A stretch of 64,000 nucleotides of DNA from Symbiodinium natans (Eukaryota; Sar; Dinophyceae; Suessiales; Symbiodiniaceae). The DNA lies in the NCBI GenBank assembly GCA_905221605.1, contig CAJNDS010002102.1:1045147-1109146 (forward strand). The letters run 5' to 3'. Positions 32,726-42,389 of this stretch are shown here, piece by piece. Each line of letters opens with the position of its first letter. Within the stretch, counting starts at the first letter, position 1. The notes under the pieces were generated by a model. That model ran no database searches and was not told the DNA's origin. It was given only the letters and a program-made list of their open reading frames with translations. The translations under genes and the position numbers were made by a program.

Positions 32726-34541
32726 GCTGGGAGCTCTACGACGTCTACAGCTACAGGCTACAGAACAGCACTGAGCACATCGGCGAGCGGCGACATCCGG
32801 GCGTTGCCTTGTGGACTGGAAGTGGCCAGGCACGAATGATCAGAAATGCAACATTCGAAAAGCGGAGCGCAGCTCTCGGATAATGGAATGTAATTAAATT
32901 GCAGACGACCACTGAGCTTTAAAGGCAATGGTTCTTATTTCCTCGCCTCTACTAAGCTCAACTGCTTCAAAGCTCCAGGAGGCGCCAATGCGAACATATA
33001 TGTTAATGACTGCATGTGGATTCTACCATCCTTGACGTGACATCGACCGGATGGGTGCAGAGGCTGAGACGCGGGAGCCGCAGCTCGACTGATCTTGAAT
33101 ACAAAGCAGCCTGGGGGGAGTGATGATGTAAGAAGTCCAGGCAAGGGGATGCACATCCCGGCACACAAGACTTGCACAAGGAAACGCATGCAGCACTGAA
33201 AGGGTGACGCAGACGGGGCAGAGAAACAAACTGCTCTCTTTGTCTGCATGTCTGCACAGCAAGGATGGTAATTGGGTTGGAAAGCCGCCCAGCAACGCAA
33301 TGTCCTTGTAACAGTATACTTGCGAATATGCCAGCTCCTTCATAGCCATCATCAGTTGCACAAGACGTCGCACACTACCAGAGCGCGATGTCTGCCTGCC
33401 TTGGCACCAGCACATGAAAGGCAGGCGCAGTTCAGCCACCATCACGCTTATGAGGAGAACATGAGGGGCGACCTCAAGATGGTGGCCTGCAAAACCATGT
33501 TATAGTGGTAGCTATTCTGCTTGCCTCTCTCAAAACCCCAACCCATATGCCAGCTCGGCAGACAAAAGCACCCTGCTTTTTGGTCGTCTCTGCACGATCA
33601 CATGCAAGACGAGACGCAAAGCATCCTTGACCTGCCATCTGCATGGATGCCCCTCACCGGCGCTGAGATGTGCGAGCACCCTATACAGGTTCATCTGGCT
33701 GGTTCTTAGTAGATCCCTTAAAGCCCTAATTCCCTCATTCCCTGCTAAGAACCAGGGGTTCATGCGCGTGTGCATGCGATTATCGCATGCTTCGAAAAGG
33801 CGCATGTCTTTCCGCAACCCGCAATGCCTGGAAAGCACTGATGCCAGGACATACAAGTGAAGACGCGAAGATGACGGCTTCAAGGACTATAGGATCACGC
33901 TTTTTGGTGCGATCCAGACAGTCGCAGGCAGCGGGAACCAAAACTATTTATTACAGTACAGTACGTACGTTTACGTCAGGCAGTCATCAGCCGCCCAATA
34001 TATCTACAGCATGTACTGGCGATTGCTACAGCACTATACGACACACTCACGGGCACCCCATGACATCGGAAAAGACTATCGACAAATTGCCAATCCAGTT
34101 TGTCATGGTGTTGACAGGCTAACATTCCAGCCCAGGTTTTGTCAGGTAGCTCGGGCACTTTCTCTATTGGTCTCTGCATTGTATAGACTCTGCATAGTAT
34201 AGCGGCATTGACAAACCAAGCTTTGCGGGACGACCTTTAGCATACAGGATGAACACTCTAACAGCACAAGCAGTCAGGAACCTGTATGCACATGTAAAAG
34301 CAACATGGGTGCTGTAGTCTTATGCTGGTAGTTCTTGGTCGACCTCGCACCAAGCTCGCATTATGAGAGCGTTGGCGTCCGAGCTTTGCCGCAGACGAGT
34401 CGCCTGGAGCGTCGCTGAAGACATTTCGCGGACAGGGCTAAGCTACATGGCCCATGGAAATATCGAGTGCGCATAAAATCGACCGGCAAAGACTCTTGAA
34501 CAGCTTACAGTACAAGGAACATCGACGCCCCGCGCGGGAAT
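32726..34541. other. Spacer between copies 3 and 4, with relic of array spacer
   Basis: About 1.8 kb. The part around 33655-33890 is a diverged relative of the array spacer: it follows the same order of GCGCTGAGATG, CTATACAG, ATCGCATGC, GGCGCATGT and the TGCCTGG-AAG-ACTGATGCC block. It therefore descends from an older unit and is interrupted by a 62-bp inverted-repeat insertion. The rest is unassigned. Confidence 0.6.
33695..33756. mobile_element. 62-bp inverted-repeat insertion (miniature element)
   Basis: Perfect 11-bp inverted repeats at 33699-33709 and 33745-33755 lie inside an insert flanked by the 7-bp direct repeat GGTTCAT (33688-33694 and 33757-33763). Sister array spacers read straight through at the matching place (TATACAGCTTCATGCGTG) without the insert. 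That is direct evidence for an insertion with target-site duplication. Confidence 0.65.
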
Positions 34542-35219
34542 TCACAGCCAAAAAGATGTCCGTTCAGGACCGTCCGACTCACTGAAGCTCGCTGGTGTAG
34601 AGCTCAAGCACATGGTGGTCGTCCAGCTGTGCGTGGCCAAATCGTCAGGGTCTGCCTTGGGGATTGACAGTAGATGTTCCAAACCCAGCGGGTCATCGCT
34701 GAAACTGGAGCGGCGCGACCCTCCGTCCATCAACTTCAGGGTGGAGCACGCACCATTTTCCCAAACATCCATCAAGCCCGCGTCGTGTAGTCCCGGTGGC
34801 GGGTGGAAGCACGGGCTCGGGACAACGCTTGGCTGGAGCGGGAGCAGTATGTGGTCGAGTTCCGGCATCGGGGTGCTCACGCCAGCTGGTGCATAAGGTG
34901 CAAATGCCATCGGCCACAGGCTGGCGCCCGCAAGCGGATGTTGCCTGGCGCCCGCCTGCTGCACGCTCACGCGCAAGCCGCTGGATTTGCCGCCGCTCTT
35001 CTTGCCACCATTGCCGTCCGCCAGGTGAACGAATCTGCATGCCTGCCCGCGCACGCAGGAGCCGGTCTTGGAGAACTCGAAGCATGGCTTTGGGCTCGGC
35101 CGCAACTCGGCAGTGTCATGGGCAAACTTGCAGTCCGTCCCCATCTTGCACTCGTTCGTCCGCCAGAACTTGCACATGCGGGTGAACTGCACGGCTTTCT
35201 TCTGCTCGGCCTTGGTCAT
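34542..35219 (-). CDS. Two-CCCH zinc-finger protein, array copy 4
   Basis: A 225-residue protein and the low-coordinate end of the regular array. Both fingers are intact; finger 1 has Lys31 (DCKFAH) where the other copies have Thr or Met. A glycine/lysine-rich stretch follows finger 2 (GGKKSGGKSSG, 71-81), then a variable A/P-rich middle, PPPGL (140-144), SRRSSFSD (168-175), TMCLSSTP (202-209) and RTSFWL. Unusual private changes are DVWENG (151-156) and TTTMCL. The predicted trans-splice acceptor CTGCAG is at 35231-35236, giving an 11-base leader before the ATG. Unlike several sisters, a 2-base deletion just upstream breaks the in-frame hydrophobic extension, which argues that the extension is not translated. 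Confidence 0.9.
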   Translation of the reverse strand: MTKAEQKKAVQFTRMCKFWRTNECKMGTDCKFAHDTAELRPSPKPCFEFSKTGSCVRGQACRFVHLADGNGGKKSGGKSSGLRVSVQQAGARQHPLAGASLWPMAFAPYAPAGVSTPMPELDHILLPLQPSVVPSPCFHPPPGLHDAGLMDVWENGACSTLKLMDGGSRRSSFSDDPLGLEHLLSIPKADPDDLATHSWTTTMCLSSTPASFSESDGPERTSFWL

Positions 35220-36541
35220 GCTAGATGAGGCTGCAGTGGAGGGGAAGAGGTTTCGAGCTTTGCAGGCTGCAGGACAGCAGAAACGCCTACAGGAGAGTGG
35301 CCAAGAAAAGGCCTAACAACGTTCATGATCGCATGTCGTCGCATGTCGGCAGCATATGGTTTTGTTCCCTCGGTGCTGCATGCGTTGACAAACCGGAATC
35401 AAGCGTCCCTGCCATCTGCAGGGGGACAACCTGATCGGATCACTTGCGCTGAGATGCGCGAGCTCTCTATACAGCTTCATGCATCATCGCATGCCGTGGC
35501 TCTTGCGCATGTTTCAAAAAAAGGCGCATGTGTGTCTACGGTGCCTGGGAAGTGCTGATGCCGGAGCACACATCTGAAAAAGGTACTGACAACTACAAGG
35601 ACCGCACGAGTCGTGCATGGCACCGCACTCCATCAGTTGCTGTTGGAACTCTCGCAGGCAATCGAAAATCAAACCACGCACGTCGTCTCCTGAGGAAACC
35701 ACCAGCTGCACAACATCTACTGCTGATTCTGCAGCAGTGCACAACATGCTGACGGATATTACAAGATATTCCACAAAAAAGCTATAGTTTGATATCGGCA
35801 TTCTGTATAGCTCGTGAGTTCAAGCTGTCATGTAACATCGCTGTATGTAGTGTGCCCGAGTCATGTGGAGCGACGTCGTTAGGAATTTGGAAATGCAAGC
35901 CCGCACCGCGTGCACCCTCATGCCGGGAAGCGCAGGCACTTTCCCTTCCGATCTCCCTCTGTGCCTTGTGATATATCGGACACCTGCAACCTCAACGTGA
36001 CCACCAAGGCAAAAAGCGGAACACTTGTTCCGATACCACTTGCGTTCTAGAAAGGCAATGGCAATGATGGCTCTTTCGTCGTCTCCCAGGATTGAGATGT
36101 ACAGTGAGTTGAAATATACATCACCCGAAGCATTACTCACTTCTAGCAGGGCCTTAGAGCTAATGTTGTTGGGCTTCGGCACACACCAAGAAACCCAGAC
36201 CTTGAACAAAACGAAACCCTATAAAGCCTGTGCAACAACGAAGCCAAAGCCAAAGCCATTCCAAAGCAAATCGAGCACGCTGCATAAACATTCAGAGCCT
36301 TAACACTGTCAAACAGGGGGGGACACGCCCTGTGGTGATGCTCATCCTTGCAAATACTGCGAGAAGATCTCATGACTAAACAACCCTCAGTTGTGGTTTG
36401 CTAGCTACAGGCAGGGGTGGCTGGGAGCATTTCGGGGACAACGGCTGCAGAAAGACGGATACTATAAGCTAGATACATCGACGTGGCACAACAGAGATGA
36501 CAGAGATCGGCGAGTACACTATTAATGTGCCACGTGGGAAT
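35220..36541. repeat. Array spacer 4-5 (type A)
   Basis: Contains the acceptor of copy 4 and the 3-prime flank of copy 5. It carries the longer version of the variable block around 35970-36060 (GATATATCGGACACC then a CGGAA...TTCCG segment) that defines type A spacers. Confidence 0.75.
35231..35250 (-). promoter_or_regulatory. Predicted trans-splice acceptor of copy 4 (array type)
   Basis: On the minus strand a pyrimidine tract runs into CTGCAG, and the AG is 11 bases before the ATG. The same CTGCAG occurs at the same distance in copies 5-13. In dinoflagellates the spliced leader is joined at such AG sites; whether this AG or the TAG four bases before the ATG is used cannot be decided from sequence alone. 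Confidence 0.6.
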
Positions 36542-37219
36542 TCACAGCCAAAAAGATGTCCCTTCAGGACCGTCCGACTCACTGAAGCTCGATGGTGTAG
36601 AGCTCAGACACATGGTCGACGTCCAGCTGTGCGTGGCCAAATCGTCAGGGTCTGCCTTGGGGATTGACAATAGATGCTCCAATCCCAGCGGGGCATCGCT
36701 GAAACTGGAGCGGCGCGACCCTCCGTCCATCAACTTCACGGTGGAGCACGCACCATTTCCCCCAATGCCCATCAAGCCCGCGTCGTGTAGTCCGGGTGGC
36801 GGGCGGAAGCACGGGCTCGGGACAACGCTTGGCTGGAGCGGGAGCAGCGTGTGGTCGAGTTCCGGCATCGGGGTGCTCACGCAAGCTGGCGTGTAAGGTG
36901 CAGATGCCATCGGCCACGCGCTGGCGCCCGCAAGCGGATGTTGCCTGGCGCCAACCTGCTGCACGCTCACGCGCAAGCCGCTGGATTTGCCGCCGCTCTT
37001 CTTGCCACCATTGCCGTCCGCCAGGTGAACGAATCTGCATGCCTGCCCGCGCGCACAGGAGCCGGTCTTGGAGAACTCGAAGCATGGCTTTGGGCTCGGC
37101 CGCAACTCGGCAGTGTCATGGGCAAACGTGCAGTCCGTCCCCATCTTGCACTCGTTCGTCCGCCAGAACTTGCACATGCGGGTGAACTGCACGGCTTTCT
37201 TCTGCTCGGCCTTGGTCAT
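36542..37219 (-). CDS. Two-CCCH zinc-finger protein, array copy 5
   Basis: A 225-residue array member with both fingers complete (finger 2 SCARGQAC). It shares PPPGLHDAGLM with copy 4 and QQVGARQHPLAGASAWPMA with copy 7, so it is a mosaic of neighbour variants. The PPPGL, SRRSSFSD, TMCLSSTP and GTSFWL blocks are present at the same positions as in copy 4. The acceptor CTGCAG is at 37231-37236. An in-frame extension to 37321 starts MLGLFLATIL and is hydrophobic, but the acceptor lies inside it. The start at MTKAEQKK is therefore preferred. Confidence 0.9.
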   Translation of the reverse strand: MTKAEQKKAVQFTRMCKFWRTNECKMGTDCTFAHDTAELRPSPKPCFEFSKTGSCARGQACRFVHLADGNGGKKSGGKSSGLRVSVQQVGARQHPLAGASAWPMASAPYTPACVSTPMPELDHTLLPLQPSVVPSPCFRPPPGLHDAGLMGIGGNGACSTVKLMDGGSRRSSFSDAPLGLEHLLSIPKADPDDLATHSWTSTMCLSSTPSSFSESDGPEGTSFWL

Positions 37220-38465
37220 GCTAGATGAGGCTGCAGTGGAGGGGACAAGAGGTTTCGAGCTTTGCAGGCTGCAGGACAGCAGAAACGAATGCAGGATAGT
37301 GGCCAAGAAAAGGCCTAACAACGTTCATCATCGCATGTCGTCGCATGTCGTAGGTCAGGTTCGGCAACACGTGGTTTTGTTCCGTCGGTGCTGCATATGT
37401 TTTGACAAACCGGAATCAAGCGTCCCTGTCATCCTCAGGGACAACCTGATCGGATCACTTGCGCTGAGATGCGCGAGCTCTATATACAGCTTGATGCGTG
37501 ATCGCATGCTGTGGCTCTTGCGCATGCTTCAAAAAAAGGCGCATGTGTGTCTATGGTGCCTGGCAAGTGCTGATGCCGGAGCACACATCTGAAAAAGGTA
37601 CTGACAACTACAAGGACCGCACGAGTCGTGCATGGCACCGCACTCCATCAGTTGCCGTTGGAACTCTCGCAAGCAACCGAAAATCGAACCACTTACGTCG
37701 TCTTTATGGCGAAACCATCAGCTGCACAACATCTACTGCTGATTCTGCAGCAGTAGGCAACATGCTGACGGATATTACAAGATATTCCACAAAAAAAGCT
37801 ATAGTTTGATATCGGCATTCTGTATAGCTCGTGAGTTCAAGCTGTCATGTAACATGGCTGTATGTGCAGTGTACTCGAGTCATGTGGAGCGACGTCGTTA
37901 GGAATTTGGAAATGCAAGCCCACACTGTGTGCACCCTCATGTCGGGCAGCGCAGGCACTTTCCCTTCCGATCTCCCTTTGTGCCTTGTGATTTTGGACTG
38001 GCAATTGATGGCTCTTTTGTCGGCTCCCAGGATTGACAGGTACAGTGAGTTGAATCGAAATACACTTCACGCGACTGTTACTCACTTCGAACAGGGGCTT
38101 AGAGCTGATGTTGTTGGGCTTCGGCACACACCAAGAAACCCAAACCTTGAACAAAACGAAAACAATAACTTAAACCCCAAAAAGCCTGTGCAACAACGAA
38201 GACAAAGCCAACGCCCTTCAAAGCAAATCGAGCACGCTGCATCAACAGGGGGCGGACACGCCCTGCGGTGATTCTCGTCCTTGCAGATACTGCCAGAAGA
38301 TCTCATTACTAAACAACCCTCAATTGGGGTTTGCCAGCTGCAGGCAGGGGTGGCTGGGAGCATTTCGGGGGCAAGGGCTGCGGAAAGCCGGAATCTAGAA
38401 GCTAGGTACATGGACGTGGCACAACAGAGATCGACGAGTAAGCTATCAATGTGCCGCATGGGAAT
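37220..38465. repeat. Array spacer 5-6 (type B)
   Basis: Type B. The variable block is collapsed to GATTTTGGACTGGCAATTGATGG near 37988-38010, and it has the linked variants CTTTATGGCGAAACCATC (near 37700) and ATGTCGGGCAGC (near 37940). It shares this haplotype with spacer 7-8. Confidence 0.75.
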
Positions 38466-39143
38466 TCACAACCAAAAAGATGTCCCTTCAGGACCGTCCG
38501 ACTCACTGAAGCTCGATGGTGTAGAGCTCAGGCACATGGTCGACGTCCAGCTGTGCGTGGCCAAATCGTCAGGGTCTGCCTTGGGGATTGACAGTAGATG
38601 CTCCAAACCCAGTGGGGCATCGCTGAAACTGGAGCTGCGCGACACTCCGTCCGACATCAACTTCACGGTGGAGCACGCACCATTTCCCCCAACACCCATC
38701 AAGCCTGCGTCGTCTAGTCCGGGTGGCAGGCGGAAGCAGGGGCTCGGGACAACGCTTGGCTGGGGGGGCAGCATATGGTCGAGTTCCGGCATCGGGGTGC
38801 TCACGCCAGCTGGAGTATAAGGTGCACATGCCACCGGCCACCCGCTGGCGCCCGCAAGCGGATGTTGCCTGGCGCCCGCCTGCTGCACGCTCACGCGCAA
38901 GCCGCTGGATTTGCCGCCGCTCTTCTTGCCACGATTGCTATCCGCCAGGTGAACGAATCTGCATGCCTGCCCGCGCACGCAGGAGCCGGTCTTGGAGAAC
39001 TCGAAGCATGGCTTTGGGCTCGGCCGCAACTCGGCAGTGTCATGGGCAAACGTGCAGTCCGTCCCCATCTTGCATTCGTTCGTCCGCCAGAACTTGCACA
39101 TGCGAGTGAACTGCACAGCTTTCTTCTGCTCGGCCTTGGTCAT
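38466..39143 (-). CDS. Two-CCCH zinc-finger protein, array copy 6
   Basis: A 225-residue array member with both CCCH fingers complete. The residues after finger 2 read LADSNRGKKSGG rather than LADGNGGKKSGG. The proline motif is LPPGLDDAG instead of PPPGLEDAG, preceded by LPPQPS with one residue fewer; copy 8 shares both changes. An inserted residue gives KLMSDG (shared with copy 12), and the serine site is weakened to SRSSSFSD. The C-terminal TMCLSSTP and SFWL are intact. The acceptor CTGCAG is at 39155-39160. The 3-prime spacer is the rarer type B, as for copy 8, so this gene and its downstream flank appear to have been duplicated together. Confidence 0.9.
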   Translation of the reverse strand: MTKAEQKKAVQFTRMCKFWRTNECKMGTDCTFAHDTAELRPSPKPCFEFSKTGSCVRGQACRFVHLADSNRGKKSGGKSSGLRVSVQQAGARQHPLAGASGWPVACAPYTPAGVSTPMPELDHMLPPQPSVVPSPCFRLPPGLDDAGLMGVGGNGACSTVKLMSDGVSRSSSFSDAPLGLEHLLSIPKADPDDLATHSWTSTMCLSSTPSSFSESDGPEGTSFWL

Positions 39144-40404
39144 GCTAGATGAGGCTGCAGTGGAGGGGACAAGAGGTTTCGAGCTTTGCAGACTGCAGGA
39201 CAGCAGAAACGCATACAGGATAGTGGCCAAGAAAAATAACAACGTTCATCATCGCATGTCGTCGCATGTAGTAGGTCAGGTTCGGCAGCATATGGTTTTG
39301 TTCCGTCGGTGCTGCATGTGTTGACAATCCGGAAACAAGCGTCCCTGCCATCCGCAGGGACAACCTGATCGGATCACTTGCGCTGAGATGAGCGAGCTCT
39401 CTGTACAGCTTCATGCGTGATCGCATGCCGTGGCTCTTGCGCATGTTTCAAAAAGGCGCATGTGTGTCTACGGTGCCTGGGAAGTGCTGATGCCGGAGCA
39501 CACATCTGAAAAAGGTTACTGACAACTACAAGGACCGCACGAGTCGTGCGTGGCACCGCACTCCATCAGTTGCTGTTGGAACTCTCGCAGGCAATCGAAA
39601 ATCAAACCACGTACGTCGTCTCCTGAGGAAAACCACCAGCTGCACAACATCTACTGCTGATTCTGCAGCAGTAGGCAACATGCTGACGGATATTACAAGA
39701 TATTCCACAAAAAAGCTATAGTTTGATATCGGCATTCTGTATAGCTCGTGAGTTCAAGCTGTCATGTAACATCGCTGTATGTGTAGTGTACTCGAGTCAT
39801 GTGGAGCGACGTCGTTAGGAATTTGGAAACGCAAGCCCGCACCGTATGCACCCTCATGCCGGGAAGCGCAGGCACTTTCCCTTCCGATCTCCCTCTGTGC
39901 CTTGTGATATATCGGACACCTGCAACCTCAACGGAAGAACTTCCGATACCACTTAGCGTTCTACAAAGGCAATGATGGCTCTTTCGTCCGCTCCCAGGAT
40001 TGACAGGTACAGTGAGTTGAATCGAAATACACATCACTCGAACAATTACTCACTTCGAACAGGGCCTTAGAGCTAGTGTTGTTGGGCTTCGGCACACACC
40101 AAGAAACCCAGACCTTGAAGAAAACGAGAACAATAACTTAAACCCCAAAAAGCCTGTGCAACGAAGCCGAGCACGCTGCATCAAGAGGGGGCGGACACGC
40201 CCTGTGGTGATTCTCGTCCTTGCAAATACTGCCAGAAGATCTCATTACTAAACAACCCTCAGTTGTGGTTTGCTAGCTGCAGGCAGGGGTGGCTGGGAGC
40301 ATTTCGGGGGCAAGGGCTGCGGAAAGCCGGATACTATAAGCTAGGTACATGGACGTGGCACAACAGAGATCGGCGAGTAAACTATCAATGTGCCACATGG
40401 GAAT
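39144..40404. repeat. Array spacer 6-7 (type A, short)
   Basis: Type A haplotype with an internal deletion in the variable block near 39905-39965. The acceptor of copy 6 is at its left end and the 3-prime flank of copy 7 at its right end. Confidence 0.75.
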
Positions 40405-41082
40405 TCACAGCCAAAAAGATGTACCTTCAGGACCGTCCGACTCACTGAAGCTCGATGGTGTAGAGCTCAGGCACATGGTCGACGTCCAGCTGTGCGTGGC
40501 CAAATCGTCAGGGTCTGCCTTGGGGATTGACAATAGATGCTCCAAACCCAGCGGGGCATCGCTGAAACTGGAGCGGCGCGACCCTCCGTCCATCAACTTC
40601 ACGGTGGAGCACGCACCATTTCCCCCAACACCCATCAAGCCCGCGTCTTCTAGTCCGGGTGGCGGGCGGAAGCAGGGGCTCGGGACAACGCTTGGCTGGA
40701 GCGGGGGCAGCATGTGGTCGAGTTCCGGCATCTGAGTGCTCACGCCACCTGGCGCATAAGGTGCAAATGCCATCGGCCACGCGCTGGCGCCCGCAAGCGG
40801 ATGTTGCCTGGCGCCAACCTGCTGCACGCTCACGCGCAAGCCGCTGGAATTGCCGCCGCTCTTCTTGCCACCATTGCCATCCGCCAGGTGAACGAATCTG
40901 CATGCCTGCCCGCGCACGCAGGAGCCAGTCTTGGAGAACTCGAAGCATGGCTTTGGGCTCGGCCGCAGCTCGGCAGTGTCGTGGGCAAACGTGCAGTCCG
41001 TCCCCATCTTGCACTCGTTCGTCCGCCAGAACTTGCACATGCGGGTGAACTGCACGGCTTTCTTCTGCTCGGCCTTGGTCAT
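40405..41082 (-). CDS. Two-CCCH zinc-finger protein, array copy 7
   Basis: A 225-residue array member with consensus fingers and all downstream blocks: PPPGLEDAGLM, SRRSSFSD, TMCLSSTP and TSFWL. Private features are GGNSSG in the glycine/lysine stretch and GGVSTQMPEL in the middle. It shares the QQVGARQHPLAGASAWPMA segment with copy 5. The acceptor CTGCAG is at 41094-41099 with an 11-base leader. The hydrophobic in-frame extension (to 41184) is present but sits upstream of the acceptor. With copy 11 it is one of the two most consensus-like sequences. Confidence 0.9.
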   Translation of the reverse strand: MTKAEQKKAVQFTRMCKFWRTNECKMGTDCTFAHDTAELRPSPKPCFEFSKTGSCVRGQACRFVHLADGNGGKKSGGNSSGLRVSVQQVGARQHPLAGASAWPMAFAPYAPGGVSTQMPELDHMLPPLQPSVVPSPCFRPPPGLEDAGLMGVGGNGACSTVKLMDGGSRRSSFSDAPLGLEHLLSIPKADPDDLATHSWTSTMCLSSTPSSFSESDGPEGTSFWL

Positions 41083-42389
41083 GCTAGATGAGGCTGCAGT
41101 GGAGGGGACGAGAGGTTTCGAGCTTTGCAGGCTGCAGGACAGCAGAAACGCATACAGGATAGTGGCCAAGAAAAAGCCTAACAACGTTCATCATAGGTCA
41201 GGTTCGGCAGCACGTGGTTTGGTTCCGTCGGTGCTGCATGTGTTTTGACAAACCGGAATCAAGCGTCCCTGCCATCCGCAGGGACAACCTGATCGGATCA
41301 CTTGCGCTGAGATGCGCGAGCTCTATATACAGCTTGATGCGTGATCGCATGCTGTGGCTCTTGCGCATGCTTCAAAAAAAGGCGCATGTGTGTCTGCGGT
41401 GCCTGGGAAGTGCTGATGCCGGAGCACACATCTGAAAAAGGTACTGACAACTACAAGGACCGCACGAGTCGTGCATGGCACCGCACTCCATCAGTTGCCG
41501 TTGGAACTCTCGCAAGCAACCGAAAATCGAACCACTTACGTCGTCTTTATGGCGAAGCCATCAGCTGCACAACATCTACTGCTGATTCTGCAGCAGTAGG
41601 CAACATGCTCACGGATATTACAAGATATTCCACAGAAAAGCTATAGTTTGATATCGGCATTCTGTATAGCTCGTGAGTTCAAGCTGTCATGTAACATCGC
41701 TGTATGTGTAGTGTACTCGAGTCATGTGGAGCGACGTCGTTAGGAATTTGGAAATGCAAGCCCGCACCGTGTGCACCCTCATGTCGGGCAGCGCAGGCAC
41801 TTTCCCTTCCGATCTCCATTTGTGCCTGTGATTTTGGACTGGCAATGATGGCTCTTTCGTCGGCTCCCAGGATTGACAGGTACAGTGAGTTGAATCGAAA
41901 TACACTTCACGCGACTGTTACTCACTTCCAGGGCCTTAGAGCTGATGTTGTTGGGCTTCGGCACACACCAAGAAACCCAGACCTTGAAGAAAACGAAAAC
42001 AATAACTTAAACCCTATAAAGCCTGTGCTACAACGAAGCCAAGCCAAAGCCACTCAAAGCAAATCGAGCACGCTGCATCAACAGGGGGCGAACCCTTCCA
42101 AATACTGCCACAAGATCTCATTACTAAACAACCCAAATTTGAGATTTGCTAGCTGCAGGCAGGGGTGGCTGGGAGATTTCGGGGGCAAGGGCTGTGGAAA
42201 GCCGGATATCCTCTTCGACAGCGACGAGAAACCCATCGTCAGCGGACTGACTCTGGCATACACTGTGCGAAAGAAATCCGACGAATTGCGACCCAAGTTG
42301 CCTTGGATGGCGACTTGCATTTAAGCTAGGTACATGGGCGTGGCACAACAGAGATCGGCGAGTAAACTATCAATGTGCCACATGGGAAT
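41083..42389. repeat. Array spacer 7-8 (type B) with a foreign insert
   Basis: Type B haplotype like spacer 5-6 (CTTTATGGCGAAGCCATC, ATGTCGGGCAGC, collapsed variable block near 41828-41850). A 113-bp segment unique to this unit lies at 42209-42321. Confidence 0.75.
42209..42321. other. 113-bp insert unique to one array spacer
   Basis: All other units read GCCGGATACTATAAGCTAGG or close to it; here 113 bp replace CTA after GCCGGATA. The insert has no inverted repeats. On the plus strand it is open as ILFDSDEKPIVSGLTLAYTV followed by about 18 more codons and a TAA at the junction, with a G/C preference at third positions. It may be a captured exon fragment; its origin is not recognised. Confidence 0.55.

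Noticed and set aside
34796-35185. Plus-strand open frames of 125-146 codons over every array gene, repeated from copy to copy
   Set aside because: They are antisense shadows of the conserved zinc-finger genes; their apparent conservation follows from the coding strand.
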